Part shown: piece after piece, positions 23,397 through 34,515 of the stretch | Position numbering within the stretch: position 1 is the first letter of the stretch | Layout: the number at the start of each line of letters is the position of its first letter | From: Hybos culiciformis | Taxonomy: Eukaryota; Arthropoda; Insecta; Diptera; Hybotidae | DNA: 64,000 nt | Direction of reading: 5' to 3' | NCBI GenBank assembly: GCA_964007475.1 | Contig: OZ023274.1 | Coordinates: forward strand, 52,347,678-52,411,677 | Notes under the pieces: model-generated | Told to the model about the DNA's origin: nothing | Databases searched by the model: none | Seen by the model: only the letters and a program-made list of their open reading frames with translations | Made by a program: the position numbers and the translations under genes

Positions 23397-23464
23397 ATGA
23401 ATACAAAGGGACCGAAACGTTTGCGTAAAATCACTGACGACAGCAAATTTCGAATTTTTTATCT
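23397..23464 (+). CDS. Candidate first coding exon (basic N-terminus)
   Basis: Plus strand. An ATG at 23397 in a favourable AAAATGA context opens 22 codons plus two bases, ending at a perfect donor, gtaagt, at 23465-23470. The peptide MNTKGPKRLRKITDDSKFRI is basic and protein-like, and the segment is much less AT-rich than its flanks. The minus strand offers an alternative: CTTACAG at the same border could be an acceptor opening a frame that begins with I-K-N-S-K-F-A-V-V-S. I prefer the plus strand because of the start codon and the donor. The protein is not recognised, and no downstream partner exon could be identified. Confidence 0.3.
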
Positions 23465-25444
23465 GTAAGTCGTACCCCTTTACTTTATGTACCATTAGAG
23501 AGGTATCAAAAACAAAGCCCAGAAAGCATTTAGACAATTTTTTAAAACTTGTATTATCTGTATTACCTAAACCTTTTTAAATGCCTAAATCAATTGTTTT
23601 AGCACCTTTAAGCTCCCTTCCTTATTTATGAATATTTTTGTACCTGTTTCTTTCGCTAGAGCAGGAGTGCCAATGCGTGACAGTAAAACTAACATCAGTG
23701 GTGTCTGGTGTTTAGCTTAATTTTTTTAATTTTACTAAATGAATTTGTTCAAAAATGTATCTCTTTAGGGAATTTTGGAAGATTATACAATTGAACTTAA
23801 TTATTGAATACCACATTAGATCTTCTCCCACATAAGCCTTTTATTCATGGTAAACATAAAAAAAAATACCTATAGTTTTACTTAAAGTCACAAAATATCC
23901 TCACGAGTTACGAATTTAAAACAATATAACACTTTTGTATAAAGAAATCAAAATTAATTTATAAAACTTTTCAAATGACTGAATTTCAATTTTCAGAGCA
24001 CACAAACTGATTTTGATATAAAGTTACCTATATATATATATATTAATAGATTTTTATAAGCATTCTATGTTTATTTACTTATATGTATATATATGAAAAG
24101 TAATATTATTTTATATAAAATTCTCTTTAAAATGAAAAAATAAAAAAAAAATAAAAATAAATAAAACGCTAGAAATTGAAGAGGAAAAGCAGTTCAAATT
24201 AAATAACAATTTCGTGTATTGAAGAAGCTATGAATAATGTATAATATAAAAAAAAAATTTATTCCTTTTATTATAATTTTTTTTTAAATAAACTGTTCTT
24301 TATAACAGAAATATTACCATTTAGCTAAAAATAAAATATTTTCATTTTGTACTTTCAACACTTATTTTATTATTTTTATTTTTTATTTTTTATTTTCTCC
24401 ATATTCCACTCAAGATACTTTTAAAATTTAAGAAAAAAGTTTGGTGTAATAAATATATGGATATTATATACGTACAAACATATGTTATATATACAAACAT
24501 CAGAAGTTAAAGTGTTATATATAGAAAATAGTAATAAGGTGTTGAAGTATATAATTATCTTTTTATCAATATTAACATTAACGTCTTACTGGTTTTTTTT
24601 TTATCTTATATTTCTTCTTCTTTACTTTTCTTTAGTTAATATTATAACCGCATTGAAGACAAAAATAGCTTACTTTTAAATATAAACATTTTTTATATTT
24701 CCTATTATGTAGTTTATAATTGGATTGTAACTGATAAATAAATAAATAAATAAATAAATAAATATAAATACATAAATTGATATTTAAGGACCCTTGCTTT
24801 TTTCGAGTAAACTAAACGGATTCGTATATACAACTTGAGTTTGCAGAAGGAATTATCTTTAAATTTAAGATTATAAAGGACTTATTAAATGAAGCAATTA
24901 TATTAATTGTAATTGAGGAGTTGTTTTCCGCACATTTATTTTTCAAATACATCATTTCACCTAAAGCATAATATAAGATGTATACAAAGTATAATAGAAA
25001 TTTTTATTAACACATTAACAGGCGGCAAAAAATATATATAAGATGATTTTTCTAAGATGATATTTTTATTCTTTAAATTGTGCATTGTATGTATATCTGT
25101 ATACATTTTTCAAAACGAATATTTTAATGCAACAGAATTTTTAGTTCAGTAAAGAATTTTGAGTTTTGCATTATGACTTTAGTCTGCCAAATATCACAAG
25201 TCTTTAGAACGAAAATGATAAAAGAATATGTACCTACGTATGTTAATATAAAATTATTTACTTAAATATCGTGACTAAATGCATCTAGCCTGTTTTTGGT
25301 TTATAATAATTAAAAACTTAAATATAAATAATAAAATAAAATAAATCACAATATTGAAATAATAATAAGTACATATTTATAATTTTTTTGTTATTATTAG
25401 TTCAAAATGAGTTGCGATGAAGTTAAGAAAAAATATTTACATAC
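23465..25444. other. AT-rich sequence, no gene recognised
   Basis: AT-rich DNA with no supported gene. A somewhat less AT-rich patch at 23490-23710 is unexplained. The frame at 24482-24679 is hydrophobic AT-rich filler. Confidence 0.55.
24735..24763. repeat. (AATA)n microsatellite
   Basis: About seven perfect tandem copies of AATA followed by an imperfect tail. Confidence 0.9.
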
Positions 25445-25501
25445 CTTTGAATTTAGTCTTGAAATTTGATTACTTTTCTTGTTGTCCTTCACTATTGACA
25501 T
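25445..25501 (-). CDS. Candidate first coding exon (19 codons)
   Basis: Minus strand. An ATG (25501-25499) with upstream AACA opens exactly 19 codons and ends in AAG followed by gtatgt (25444-25439), a good donor. The peptide is MSIVKDNKKSNQISRLNSK, polar and basic, and leaves phase 0. It is not recognised. It lies upstream, on the same strand, of the candidate exon at 10647-10731. The two leave in different phases, so they are not simple alternative first exons of one transcript. In 128 kb of searched strand a chance ATG-to-donor frame of this length is quite possible. Confidence 0.3.
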
Positions 25502-25910
25502 TGTTAATTTTTATGTGTGTAAATAAATAAATAGAGAGTCCTTAAGTAAGTCCGGAATCTCATTTTCTCAAAAATTGATCCATAATCATTTTATATTTTC
25601 TCCAATCCTGGAAAAAAAATTGTAATTCAATAAAATTTAATTTTTGAAGTTTATACTTCTTTAGGCGCGGTGTATGATATAAATGAGTAATTCTGTAGGG
25701 GGTAAAAATTATTTTACTCATTCGAATTTCGAGTTAAAAAAAAAAAACGACATGCTGTACCGTTTGAATACTCAAAAAAAATGAGTCCACTCAATAATCA
25801 TTTGTGTTATTTATAAAAACAAAATAATTTGGCGCGAAAAATTTAAATTCAAATTATTTTTAAAAATCTTTCGTTTACAAATTATTTAATAACTAAAATT
25901 TATTTTTCAA

Positions 25911-26921
25911 AATAGGTAGGTCCGGTGAAATAAAGATTACCTGCCGAAAATTTTTTGGGCAGGGAAAATTTTAGGTCGTGCCGGCTCAAAATATGTTAAA
26001 AAAAATTTTTTCCTCCGGTGAAATAATTAGATTACCTGACGAAAAATTTTGGTTACGGAGCTACAGTTAGAGTCTTCCCGCCTCAAAATATACCAAAATA
26101 ATTTTTTTTTCAAAATAGGTAGCTCGGGTGAGAAATAAAGATTACCTGCCCAAAAAAAAGGAAGGAAGTGAGGGCGGCAGTAAGGGCTGAAGAGAGGGCG
26201 GCAGTAACGGCTGAAGAGAGGTCGGAAGGGAGGGCGGAAGGGAGGACAGAAGTTAGGGTGGAAGTGAGGGCGTTAGTGAGGGAGGAAGTGAGGGAGGAAG
26301 TGAGGGCGGAAGTGAGGGCGGAAGTGAGGGCGGAAGTGAGAGCGGAAGTGAGGGCGGAAGTGAGGGCGGAAGTGAGGGCGGAAGTGAGGGCGGATGAGGG
26401 CGGAAGTGAGGGCGGAAGTGAGGGCGGAAGTGAGGGCGGAAGTGAGGGCGGAAGTGAGGGCGGAAGTGAGGGCGGAAGTGAGGGCGGAAGTGAGGGCGGA
26501 AGTGAGGGCGGAAGTGAGGGCGGAAGTGAGGGCGGAAGTGAGGGCGGAAGTGAGGGCGGAAGTGAGGGCGGAAATGAGGGCGGAATTGAGAGCGGAAGTG
26601 AGGACGGAAGTGAGGGCGGAAGTGAGGGCGGAAGTGAGGGCGGAAGTGAGGACGGAAGTGAGGGCGGAAGTGAGGACGGAAGTGAGGGCGGAAGTGAGGG
26701 CGGAAGTGAGGGCGGAAGTGAGATTGGAAGTGCGGGCGGAAGTGAGGGTGGAATTACCTGACCAAAAATTTTGGATAGGGAGCTATGGTTAGGGTCTTCC
26801 CTGCTTAAAATATGCAAAAAAAAAAGTTTTTTAAATAGGTAGCGCCGGTGAAATAAAGATTACCTGCCCAAAAGTTTTGGGTAGCTAGCTACTTTTAGAG
26901 TCGTCCTGGCTCAAAATATAA
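25911..26921. repeat. Array of about 100-bp units interrupted by a minisatellite
   Basis: Four or five diverged copies of a roughly 85-100 bp unit. Each copy runs AATAGGTAGC..CCGGTGAAATAAAG, then ATTACCTGCCC, an A/T loop with TTTTGGGCAGG, then a GTCTTCCCGGCTCAAAATAT-like end. Copies start near 25911, 26013, 26114 and 26834, with a partial copy from 26752. The CCTGCC..GGGCAGG parts can pair as a hairpin. The third copy is broken by the 12-bp minisatellite. No coding function is seen. It could be the tandem-repeat part of a foldback or Helitron-like element. Confidence 0.75.
26161..26755. repeat. 12-bp minisatellite, about 49 copies
   Basis: Near-perfect tandem array of GGCGGAAGTGAG with a few point variants (GGACGG, AGCGG, GAAATGAG), more diverged at both ends. 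Because 12 is a multiple of 3 and the unit has no stop in most frames, several frames on both strands stay open (Gly-Ser-Glu-Gly, Arg-Ala-Glu-Val and Ser-Leu-Pro-Pro repeats). These are repeat artefacts, not genes. Purine/pyrimidine strand asymmetry is extreme: the plus strand is almost all purine. Confidence 0.95.
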
Positions 26922-26925
26922 AAAA

Positions 26926-27156
26926 AAACACACGAAGCAGTCATAGGAACTGCCGAAAGAAGTTTATACTTAAAGCTTTAAACTATGAAATAACAATGAC
27001 TACAAATAATGGACTGCTTTTGGACTGCTGGACTGATTTTTATTTTAATTTACATTTTGTACTGAGCAGACCATCATTTATAGCCACTGTTATTTCATAG
27101 TTTAAAGCTTTAAGTATAACTTTTTTCGGCAGTTCCTATGACTGCTTCGTGTGTTT
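26926..27156. mobile_element. Palindromic MITE with long terminal inverted repeats
   Basis: About 70 nearly perfect bases, starting CACACGAAGCAGTCATAGGA at 26929, recur as the reverse complement ending near 27154. A weaker inverted match extends about 25 bases further inward (AATGACTACAAATAATGGAC against its counterpart near 27063-27090). The loop is only about 45 bases. It is flanked by A and T runs, so the target duplication cannot be read; TA is possible. No coding capacity. It abuts the repeat array directly. Confidence 0.75.
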
Positions 27157-27994
27157 TTTTTTTTTTCCAAGCCGCATTTTTATAATGTATATATTATCAT
27201 ATGAAACGGCAAATATAGAAATTTAAATTATGTTATATACATTATATATACATTAAAACTTTAGTTCTAAGGCCTATATTTTTTTTTTGTATAATTGTAT
27301 ATTTTTTGGCTATTCAGACTTTTTCAATATAAAAATAGAAGTAAGCAAGCTATATTAAAAAGTTGTCTAAAATCTATAAAATGATCAGTCGCGTCGGGCT
27401 ACGAAACACCATATATGTGTAAAATTGCTTGATTTATCCCTCATTATATATTAAAAGTTTAAGAATTTTGAAAACTTTAAAGATGTCTGTCACCAAGCTT
27501 CAGTATAATTATTATCAAATCAAAGATTGAGGCAAAAAAGTTATCTATAATTGTTTTTCATATAAATAGTCGACGCTGCGCAGCTTTAGATTTATGTTTT
27601 AAAAATGATTTATCATTTTCATGTAGAATTCTTTATAAATTTTATTGTTAAATCATTCGCACCTCTTTAACAAACAATTAATACATTCTTTTTAATATTT
27701 TTGTCTTATGATTGAGGAAATTATTAGGAGATTTTTTTTTTCCATTAAATTAATCATAATTTTACCTTGAACTCAGCAATCAATCACTGACATTTTAACT
27801 ATATACAGAGAGAATTCTCTAAAATGGTGAGTTTTTTTTATGTTAACCTTTTTTTTTTTTTTTAATATACATGTACATAATACACAGAATGTACAATATA
27901 AATATGTATATAAAAAATTAAAAATAAAAAAAAACTAAATTTCAAAATACAATTAAAATTAATTTTGAAATAGTTTCTTATAAAAAAATAATAT
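27157..27994. other. AT-rich sequence, no gene recognised
   Basis: AT-rich DNA with long T runs (for example 27849-27863). The segment 27370-27415 is slightly less AT-rich. Nothing supported. Confidence 0.6.
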
Positions 27995-28225
27995 ATGATA
28001 ATGATAATAAATTTGGGTATTGGGAATAGTTTTCGGAAGGTCAAGATTCAATCAACAAAAGTGGACATTATAAATTATTTGCCGATGGAAATCTATCGGT
28101 ACAAAAGCAGACTGTGAGATATTATTAATGCTGAAATTTTCTCTACGAATAATCAGTTTCATCGTGTCAATATTCTTTGCGCTCAACTTATCAAAACTGT
28201 TGAAAAAATAATTCAATATTTATAA
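27995..28225 (+). pseudogene. Coding-like remnant with one internal stop
   Basis: Plus strand, 77 codons in one frame from ATG 27995 to TAA 28223-28225, interrupted only by TGA at 28115-28117. The first part includes VDIINYLPMEIYRYKSRL; after the stop it continues DIINAEIFSTNNQFHRVNIL and LIKTVEKIIQYL. First codon positions are purine-rich, as in real genes, and the patch is less AT-rich than its flanks. A further protein-like stretch follows in another frame near 28420-28510 (NAKVFGLRYAYVELYTDVNT). I do not recognise the family. The minus strand is also open for 50 codons (28202-28052) behind an acceptor-like TTTTTTCAACAG, so the strand assignment is not secure. Confidence 0.35.
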
Positions 28226-29035
28226 AGGCACAGAAAACAAAAGCCAATGTTTGAGATTTTATCACTTAACTACATCGAAATTCGAATATAATACGACTGT
28301 TGACCATATTCGATATATATTCATTTCTTGAATTTATTACAAAATTGGCGAAAAATTGCTGTATAGAACATTTACCTATATAATTGAATTGCTAAAACAT
28401 AGACCAATACTCAATATTTAAAACTGTACCTAATGCTAAAGTGTTTGGTCTAAGATACGCTTATGTTGAACTATATACTGATGTTAATACAGGTCCAACT
28501 ATTATTACAATCATAATATTAGTTTCAAAAAACTATAAAATTATATTTAACTTCTGCATTTTAAAGATCTGCTATCAAACACAATCAATATACCTAGGTA
28601 TGTTTTTATTGAAACACTGTTAATCTCTAAAGAAAAATTATCAAGAATACCTACCATATACCATTGCATGGGTTTATCGTAATTTATTTACCTTGGGAAT
28701 TTCAATTCAAAATTATATGATTATTCGTAATCAATTAAAGTCTGGCACGTACTGTGTCTTTGTTTTGTAGTTGGTTTGGAATTGACGTGAATAAAGTAAT
28801 AATGGTTTTTTTTTTCTATCAGAATACCGTTATTGAATAAATCAATTTTTCATAATTATTCAAATTTCAATTGATTTGTTAATATTTTGTATGAAATAAA
28901 ATTTTAGTATGTTTAGAAATATATAGAAAAAACAATTATTAGGTTTTTAATTTAAGCATTATGTTGTTTGTGAGGATATTTTCTTCCGTATTAAATACAT
29001 GTTAATAACCAATAATGAACATTTTGCCAAATATA
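28226..29035. other. AT-rich sequence with one coding-like patch
   Basis: Apart from the protein-like patch near 28420-28510 described with the preceding remnant, this is AT-rich DNA with no supported feature. Confidence 0.5.
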
Positions 29036-29104
29036 AAATTTTATTTTAATACATCTCGTCTCGTATGTAAATTTTATTTTAATATATCTCGTCTCGTATG
29101 TAAC
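29036..29104. repeat. 33-bp tandem duplication
   Basis: Two adjacent copies of a 33-bp segment ending in ATCTCGTCTCGTATGTA, differing at one base (ACATCTC against ATATCTC). Confidence 0.9.
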
Positions 29105-29194
29105 TGTTTCAGTTACATATGTATATATATTAACATTTATTAATTAATTAACATAATTTTACAGTTTCCATTAGAATCCATTAAACTTTTAAAG

Positions 29195-29340
29195 ACAATT
29201 TTAGGATCATTTCTATAGCCTTGGTTGAGGACATTCTGAAATCAAAAAATCATCCCTTGGATGAGAGTAGGTAATTTTTTAGTAACGGGCGACGGACGGA
29301 CAGATAATGAAAACCTATAGAGGTGTTTTTTTTTATTTCT
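29195..29340 (+). mobile_element. Possible RTE-like retroposon 3' tail
   Basis: The string GGGCGACGGACGGACAGATA followed by ATGAAAACCTATAGAGG resembles the 3' UTR ends of RTE-type non-LTR elements in many insects, which carry GACGGACGGACAGAC runs before an AACCTATAAGGGTT-type end. This is recall of a family signature, not an alignment. No coding part is present. Confidence 0.35.
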
Positions 29341-32012
29341 GATAAAAAACGGGCTAAAATAAAATAAAAAATAATTTCTAAACACATTTAGTAACTTTTT
29401 TTTTGATTAAATACTTATTAAATGCTACATGTATTGTACGTATAGTTTTTTAATTGAAAAAGTTTTTTATCATAATAATTTCTCCTTCTCTATGTTAAAT
29501 TAATTTATCTTTCAATATCATATTGATATTTTAACAAATTAAATGCGAAAGATTATTTTTCTAATATTCTCAATATGTAGTATCGTCCAATTATGTTCAA
29601 TTATAAAATTTAGCTTTATTCAATTATAAAAATGTGTACATCCAATACAAAAAATTTTGTACGTATAACATTTAAAGAAAGTTCATTTGTTTGGGTCTGT
29701 AAATAATTTTTTATATACTTCTGATCAATAAGAAAATATTATATGTACATTCCCTTTAATCTTTACTTATACATAAATACGCTTATCCATATTATAAGAT
29801 AATAATTATTGCAGAAAATTAATTTGAAAATAATAATAGATTCACCAGAAAATTGTATATATATAGATAACTACGAAAGAATTACGAGCAATTAAGTATG
29901 ATGGAGTATTGAATATAAATTAATATTGACCAATTTTGGATTTAATATCTTTTCACAAATTTTTGGAAATTTCTTTCATTTAAATTAAACTATCTAGTCG
30001 GTGAGGTAACATTGCAAAAAAAAAAAAATTAAAAATAGAATAATGCCTTTACTTTAACCTTTCCTTAATTTTATTTATAATGTAGTTATGCCAGTTTTAT
30101 TTGATTACACAATGAGAACATGTAGTCATAATTCGTTTATCCGGGCTCCATATTTATCCGAAAACTTAATTAACCTGTGAAAATTTCCAAAATTTTGTTT
30201 GAACTCCTATAAAAATTATATCGATACTTTATAACAAAACAACAATAACGTATCATAAAGTTTCCAATTTTTTTTTTTTAAATATTTCAATTTTTTTAAA
30301 TTTTTCTTTGGTCTATATTGTTAGTATCGATAGTCCCAATACTGCCAAAAGTTTCTGAATTAAATATAATTTATCAAATTTTTACTATTTAAATCCAATT
30401 TTTTGTTTTTTTTCATCATTCCTATACATTTATATACATACATATATTTTTTCTTTGCTATTAAATACTGAGGTGAAAATTCAGGATTCTTATCAGAATA
30501 AATTAACTTTATATGCAAATTAAATGAAGTGTAAATTGCAAAATAATGTAACGCATATAATATATGTATATATTTTTGATGATACTGTTATGGGAGAACA
30601 TACAATAGGTGTACACACAATATATATTGTGTAATATAGAAATAATTTCTTAATACCTTTATTATACAATATACATTATATTATATATGTATGTAAATAA
30701 ATTTTAAATTTTAACATTGAGCTTAGGTATTAATGAATTTAAAAAAAAAAACCATAAAACTCTATTTTTGAAGATTATTGAAAATTAAAAAAAAAACAAA
30801 ACAAAATTTATTCACGTAATAGGTACATCGTATATAAGTTTATGAAATTATATGAAATTTATGAACAAGGTAAGGAAATTTCGGAATGTTAATGTGTAAT
30901 TTTATTAGCTCTTAAATTTTTCGTATTTACAAAATTAGGTATCTTGAGTAATAATATTTCTTTATTAATCTTCAAAATTTGATAAATGTGTTTCTATTTC
31001 GTATTATTTCGTATCAAAAACAAAGTTTATAGAAATAATTAAAATCGCAATAAAATAAAAGATTCTATATGCAATTGCAATAAGTAGTCTCTTATGAATC
31101 AAATATAAAAAGAGTAATGTTGAAGTAAAATAATTTATCCAAATCTTTTCTTTAGCATGAGTTCAAACTTCGTCATCAGAATCTAAATGTGCGTACTAAA
31201 AGTTAAAGTTTTAGTAGTTTCTCTAAACTTTTCATAAAAGTATTGTAATGCAAATAATTATGCTTAATTAACACATGTTTTTAATATTAAAAAAATAAAA
31301 ATTTACAGATGATTATATTATCTTAAAATTTATATTGAACTTTAATTGTAATAGAATTCACCGCTTAATATTCAATAAAGTGCACAGGTTTCTACTTGTG
31401 TACCATCCAAACGAATTTTATCACGCAAAAGAACCATAAAAGAATCATCAAAAATAGTGGTGCTCTTTATTTTGTTCACGAAGTCTTATATGAAATTTTT
31501 GACAATGGGATATTATGAGTGAAATAATTAAGGCAAATGTTCGAAGCCAAATTCATTCACTGTGTTTCCAGATTTAAAAATGTTATTAAAATCGGTTATA
31601 AGAATTTTTTATTTTTTTTTTTACATTATTGTACTTAGTAATATCATAAATTATAATAGACTTACGTTTTACCGTTTATATAAAAAAATATACCTACAAA
31701 ATACATCACCCATAGAATGAATTAAAAAAATGCAGGTCTAAGAGAAATTATTTAATGATCCATTAAATCAGAATTAATAATACAGAATGTTTCATTCTAT
31801 AATGTACTATGTTGTATATTTAAAATAGTATATATTTGTAATTATATTATATGTAAGTACACACAAGGTAATAAAAAGTATAAAAAAAAATAAATGAAAG
31901 TACTTGAAATTTTAATAATAATTTATTACTATTTTTATTTTCAATCTTGCAGATTGTAATAAGTAGAATAAAATTATTATCAAATTTGCCATCATTGGAA
32001 TTTTATTTTTAG
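29341..32012. other. AT-rich sequence, no gene recognised
   Basis: AT-rich DNA. A less AT-rich patch at 31355-31590 has protein-like frames on both strands, each with several stops, so it is left unassigned. The rest is low complexity. Confidence 0.5.
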
Positions 32013-32126
32013 GAAAATCATCACTTTTTTATACTTACTCTTGTACATTATTTGCCACCTTTTTCTGGAAACATTAAACCAATTGATGCACCTCTCCCGT
32101 GCCTTCAATTTAATTCTGTAATTTAG
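32013..32126 (+). CDS. Candidate terminal exon, strand uncertain
   Basis: Plus strand. A T-rich acceptor (TTTTATTTTTAG, ending 32012) is followed by 37 open codons to TAG 32124-32126. The frame includes VHYLPPFSGNIKPIDAPLPC, with balanced protein-like composition. The minus strand gives a competing reading: an acceptor-like TTACAG at 32116-32121 and a GTAAGT donor at 32033-32038 would bound a 77-nt internal exon reading K-A-R-E-R-C-I-N-W-F-N-V-S-R-K-R-W-Q. Both are plausible by eye and neither protein is recognised. The patch is less AT-rich than its surroundings. Confidence 0.25.
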   Translation, partial: ENHHFFILTLVHYLPPFSGNIKPIDAPLPCLQFNSVI

Positions 32127-32858
32127 TAGTCTTTAACTAATAATGCTTAAATATTTTATGACAAAAACGATTAATATTTATTTTCAAATATACCCATACT
32201 TCAGAAAATCCAGTTCTCACTGGCCAGTTTTCAAAATATGTTTAAATAATTTTTAACAAGAAAATCTCAATTATTTTACATATACGGGTAACTGAGAGCA
32301 GTCAGCCGAATAAATTCACATAAACATTTTATACATATTCCCAGAAGAAATTCACTTGCAAAAAAAAAATAAAAAATACTGAATGAAAATTACAATTAAT
32401 TTATTATCCTGTCCAATTTAAGCAAAAGAAAAAAATATCAAAATAATTACGTTCAGCCAGATTGGTTAAAAAAAAAATTGCAAATGTGCAGAACCAAAGA
32501 ATTTGAATTTATATTTTTGTCCATCAAAGCGCTACACTTACCTACGTTTGCCTTTTATTATATTTTATTTTTTGCGTTAAAAATATATTCAGAAAAACTT
32601 ATAGTCTTCTTGTTACCCCCTGTTCTATATTACTTTATTTTGAGAACTTGCAAGACCAGACAAAAACTGTATAGAAAAAGTTTAAATTGAAAATAAATTA
32701 AAAAAAAAGAAAGTTATAAAAACATTTTAAATTTTAATAAAATCAAATCTTTTGCTTCCTATAATATTTGATTTATTGATATGTAAAGCCAAAACGAAAT
32801 AAAATAATTTTTTTTTTCAGTAGTTGTATATCTACTATCTACTATATAGCGTGACCTC

Positions 32859-33324
32859 CAGTGGCGTAACTACCGGTAGGCGAATGCAGCAAATGCAGCG
32901 GGCGCAGGAAGTTAAAAGGCGCACCCGTTTGTCAGCCAACAAAATTGATGATTTTTCACAAAAAAAGTTTTTATTTATTTTATTAATTCCAAATCACACT
33001 AATAATATTACTTCGAAAATGAATTTAAGCATGCAGGGATATGATTATCTGCTATCTGGCCGATGACAGCTGAAACTTGACACCCTATAAAGATGGTCAG
33101 TCGTTTCCGACTTAAAAAAGAAGTTTAATGTTCATGCAAAACGGCGTTGACGAGTCGCCAGTTATATGATAATTAGAATAATAGGCGAAAACTTAAGAGT
33201 TATTTTTTTTTATAAAAAATTAAAAATAAATAATATAACAAACAAAACCTTTTTTTAAATTGTGGGGTGGGTGGGCGTAAATTTATTTTCGCCTAAGGAC
33301 CGAATATTTGTAGTTACGTCACTG
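32859..33324. mobile_element. Non-autonomous hAT element with 8-bp duplication
   Basis: Terminal inverted repeats CAGTGGCGTAACTAC on the left and, reverse-complemented, CAGTGACGTAACTAC on the right. The element is bounded by a perfect 8-bp target duplication, gtgacctc, at 32851-32858 and 33325-33332. CAG-starting TIRs with an 8-bp duplication define hAT elements, and the CAGTGGCGTAACTA end is frequent among arthropod hATs. At 466 bp it has no transposase; the open frame across its left end (32824-33066) is incidental. It landed at the 3' edge of the coding-like remnant at 33331-33519. Confidence 0.9.
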
Positions 33325-33330
33325 GTGACC

Positions 33331-33519
33331 TCAGCCCATATATTGCGTTAAATCGTTAAAATAATACGTTTTGATCGCGAAAACAACTTTTCCTAGACTC
33401 TCAATAACGTCAAGAGTGTCAATACTTTCTTTTTTATCAAGAGTCTACATTTTTGCTTCTCGTGGAAAATTTAAAAATCTGGCCCGATTCTCGAAGAGGC
33501 GATGCTCTCTGCTGCCTTT
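33331..33519 (-). pseudogene. Coding-like remnant next to hAT insertion
   Basis: Minus strand, 62 codons ending at TGA 33333-33331, with one internal TAG (33447-33445). Upstream of the stop it reads REHRLFENRARFLNFPREAK; downstream it reads KKESIDTLDVIESLGK then VVFAIKTYYFNDLTQYMG. Composition and codons are protein-like, the patch is markedly less AT-rich than its flanks, and the plus-strand frames are full of stops, so the strand call is better than for the other remnants. The T-rich run ending AAAGGCAG near 33512-33520 could be a splice acceptor. The terminal TGA touches the hAT target site, but the stop was present before insertion, because the duplicated octamer is original sequence. Family not recognised. 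Confidence 0.4.
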
Positions 33520-34515
33520 GTTAAACAAAAAAAAAATTTTTCTTTAAAACACATTTTTATTATAATTAATGATAATATGACAATATTTTATTATTAATTA
33601 TAATTAATGTAATGAGAGGATTTATCATAGATGATGAAACGCGAATTCTTGGAAAAAAAAGAAACATAAATATATAATAAAAAATAATGAGCATATTTTT
33701 ATATGTTGTATATAAAAGATAAATATTATTACTTAAAAAGTTGCATAAACATAAGTTACTTTATCTAGGTAGGAAAAATAAAAAAAAAAATTTCAATTGA
33801 CAAATATTGTACCTACAGTACACTCGGAAAATGGAAAACTTGCTATGGAAAAACTTTCTAATTTTATTTGACAGTATAGGCTTGTGCTTGTATCTATTTC
33901 CGGATGGTACATAACGACTGTATTTCCATTAAACTAATTTTTTAAATTTAACTCATTGAAGTTGTATGTGGAGAGTCAGATGAAAAAATACAGACAACTG
34001 GAGTTCGCAGAAAACAAATCGTACATACCGTGTATATCTATATCTTGTAGTGAAATCAATAACGCTCCTTTTTCATTAAATAGTTGTGATAATAATTACA
34101 ATTAATTAAATTTTCATTAATTTTAAAACTAATTCACAACGATTATGATTATAATCGATAAATCTTGAAATTCATCCTTCACAGTTTTAATAAATTTCTT
34201 TACTAATCAATAATTGATTTCATTACACAAATTTCTCTTTGTGTGTAAATTCAAATGTATATTTTCAATTGTATGTAGGTGCCCTTTGCAGAAAACTTAA
34301 AAAACAATTTTGAAATAAAATTCTTATGAAGTTTAATATTTTTTGATTAGGTCTAATTTAATACCAGACAGTAGAAAACAATTTCAAGTGTTTCAAATTA
34401 GATCGACTTTTATAAAAGTTAAATGAATTTTAAATTTTAATACTTATTTATTTTCTTTCAATTCGTGGAATTTTTTGGCTATTAGAAAAATTTTTGTATA
34501 GAACATATAATATTT
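33520..34515. other. AT-rich sequence, no gene recognised
   Basis: AT-rich DNA with no supported feature. Confidence 0.6.

Noticed and set aside
23655..23720. CAGGAGTGCCAATGCG, resembling a hAT end
   Set aside because: No matching opposite end or target duplication found nearby.
26110..26817. Long open frames on both strands (Gly-Ser-Glu, Arg-Ala-Glu-Val, and Ser-Leu-Pro-Pro repeats)
   Set aside because: All are translations of the 12-bp minisatellite, which is open in several frames because its length is a multiple of three.
31355..31590. Protein-like patch with readable frames on both strands
   Set aside because: Plus strand (ending Y-F-V-H-E-V-L-Y-E-I-F-D-N-G) and minus strand (D-G-T-Q-V-E-T-C-A-L-Y) are about equally good and both carry stops; no basis to choose.
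32824..33066. 80-codon plus-strand frame
   Set aside because: Crosses the left end of the hAT element and its target duplication, so it is created by the insertion.
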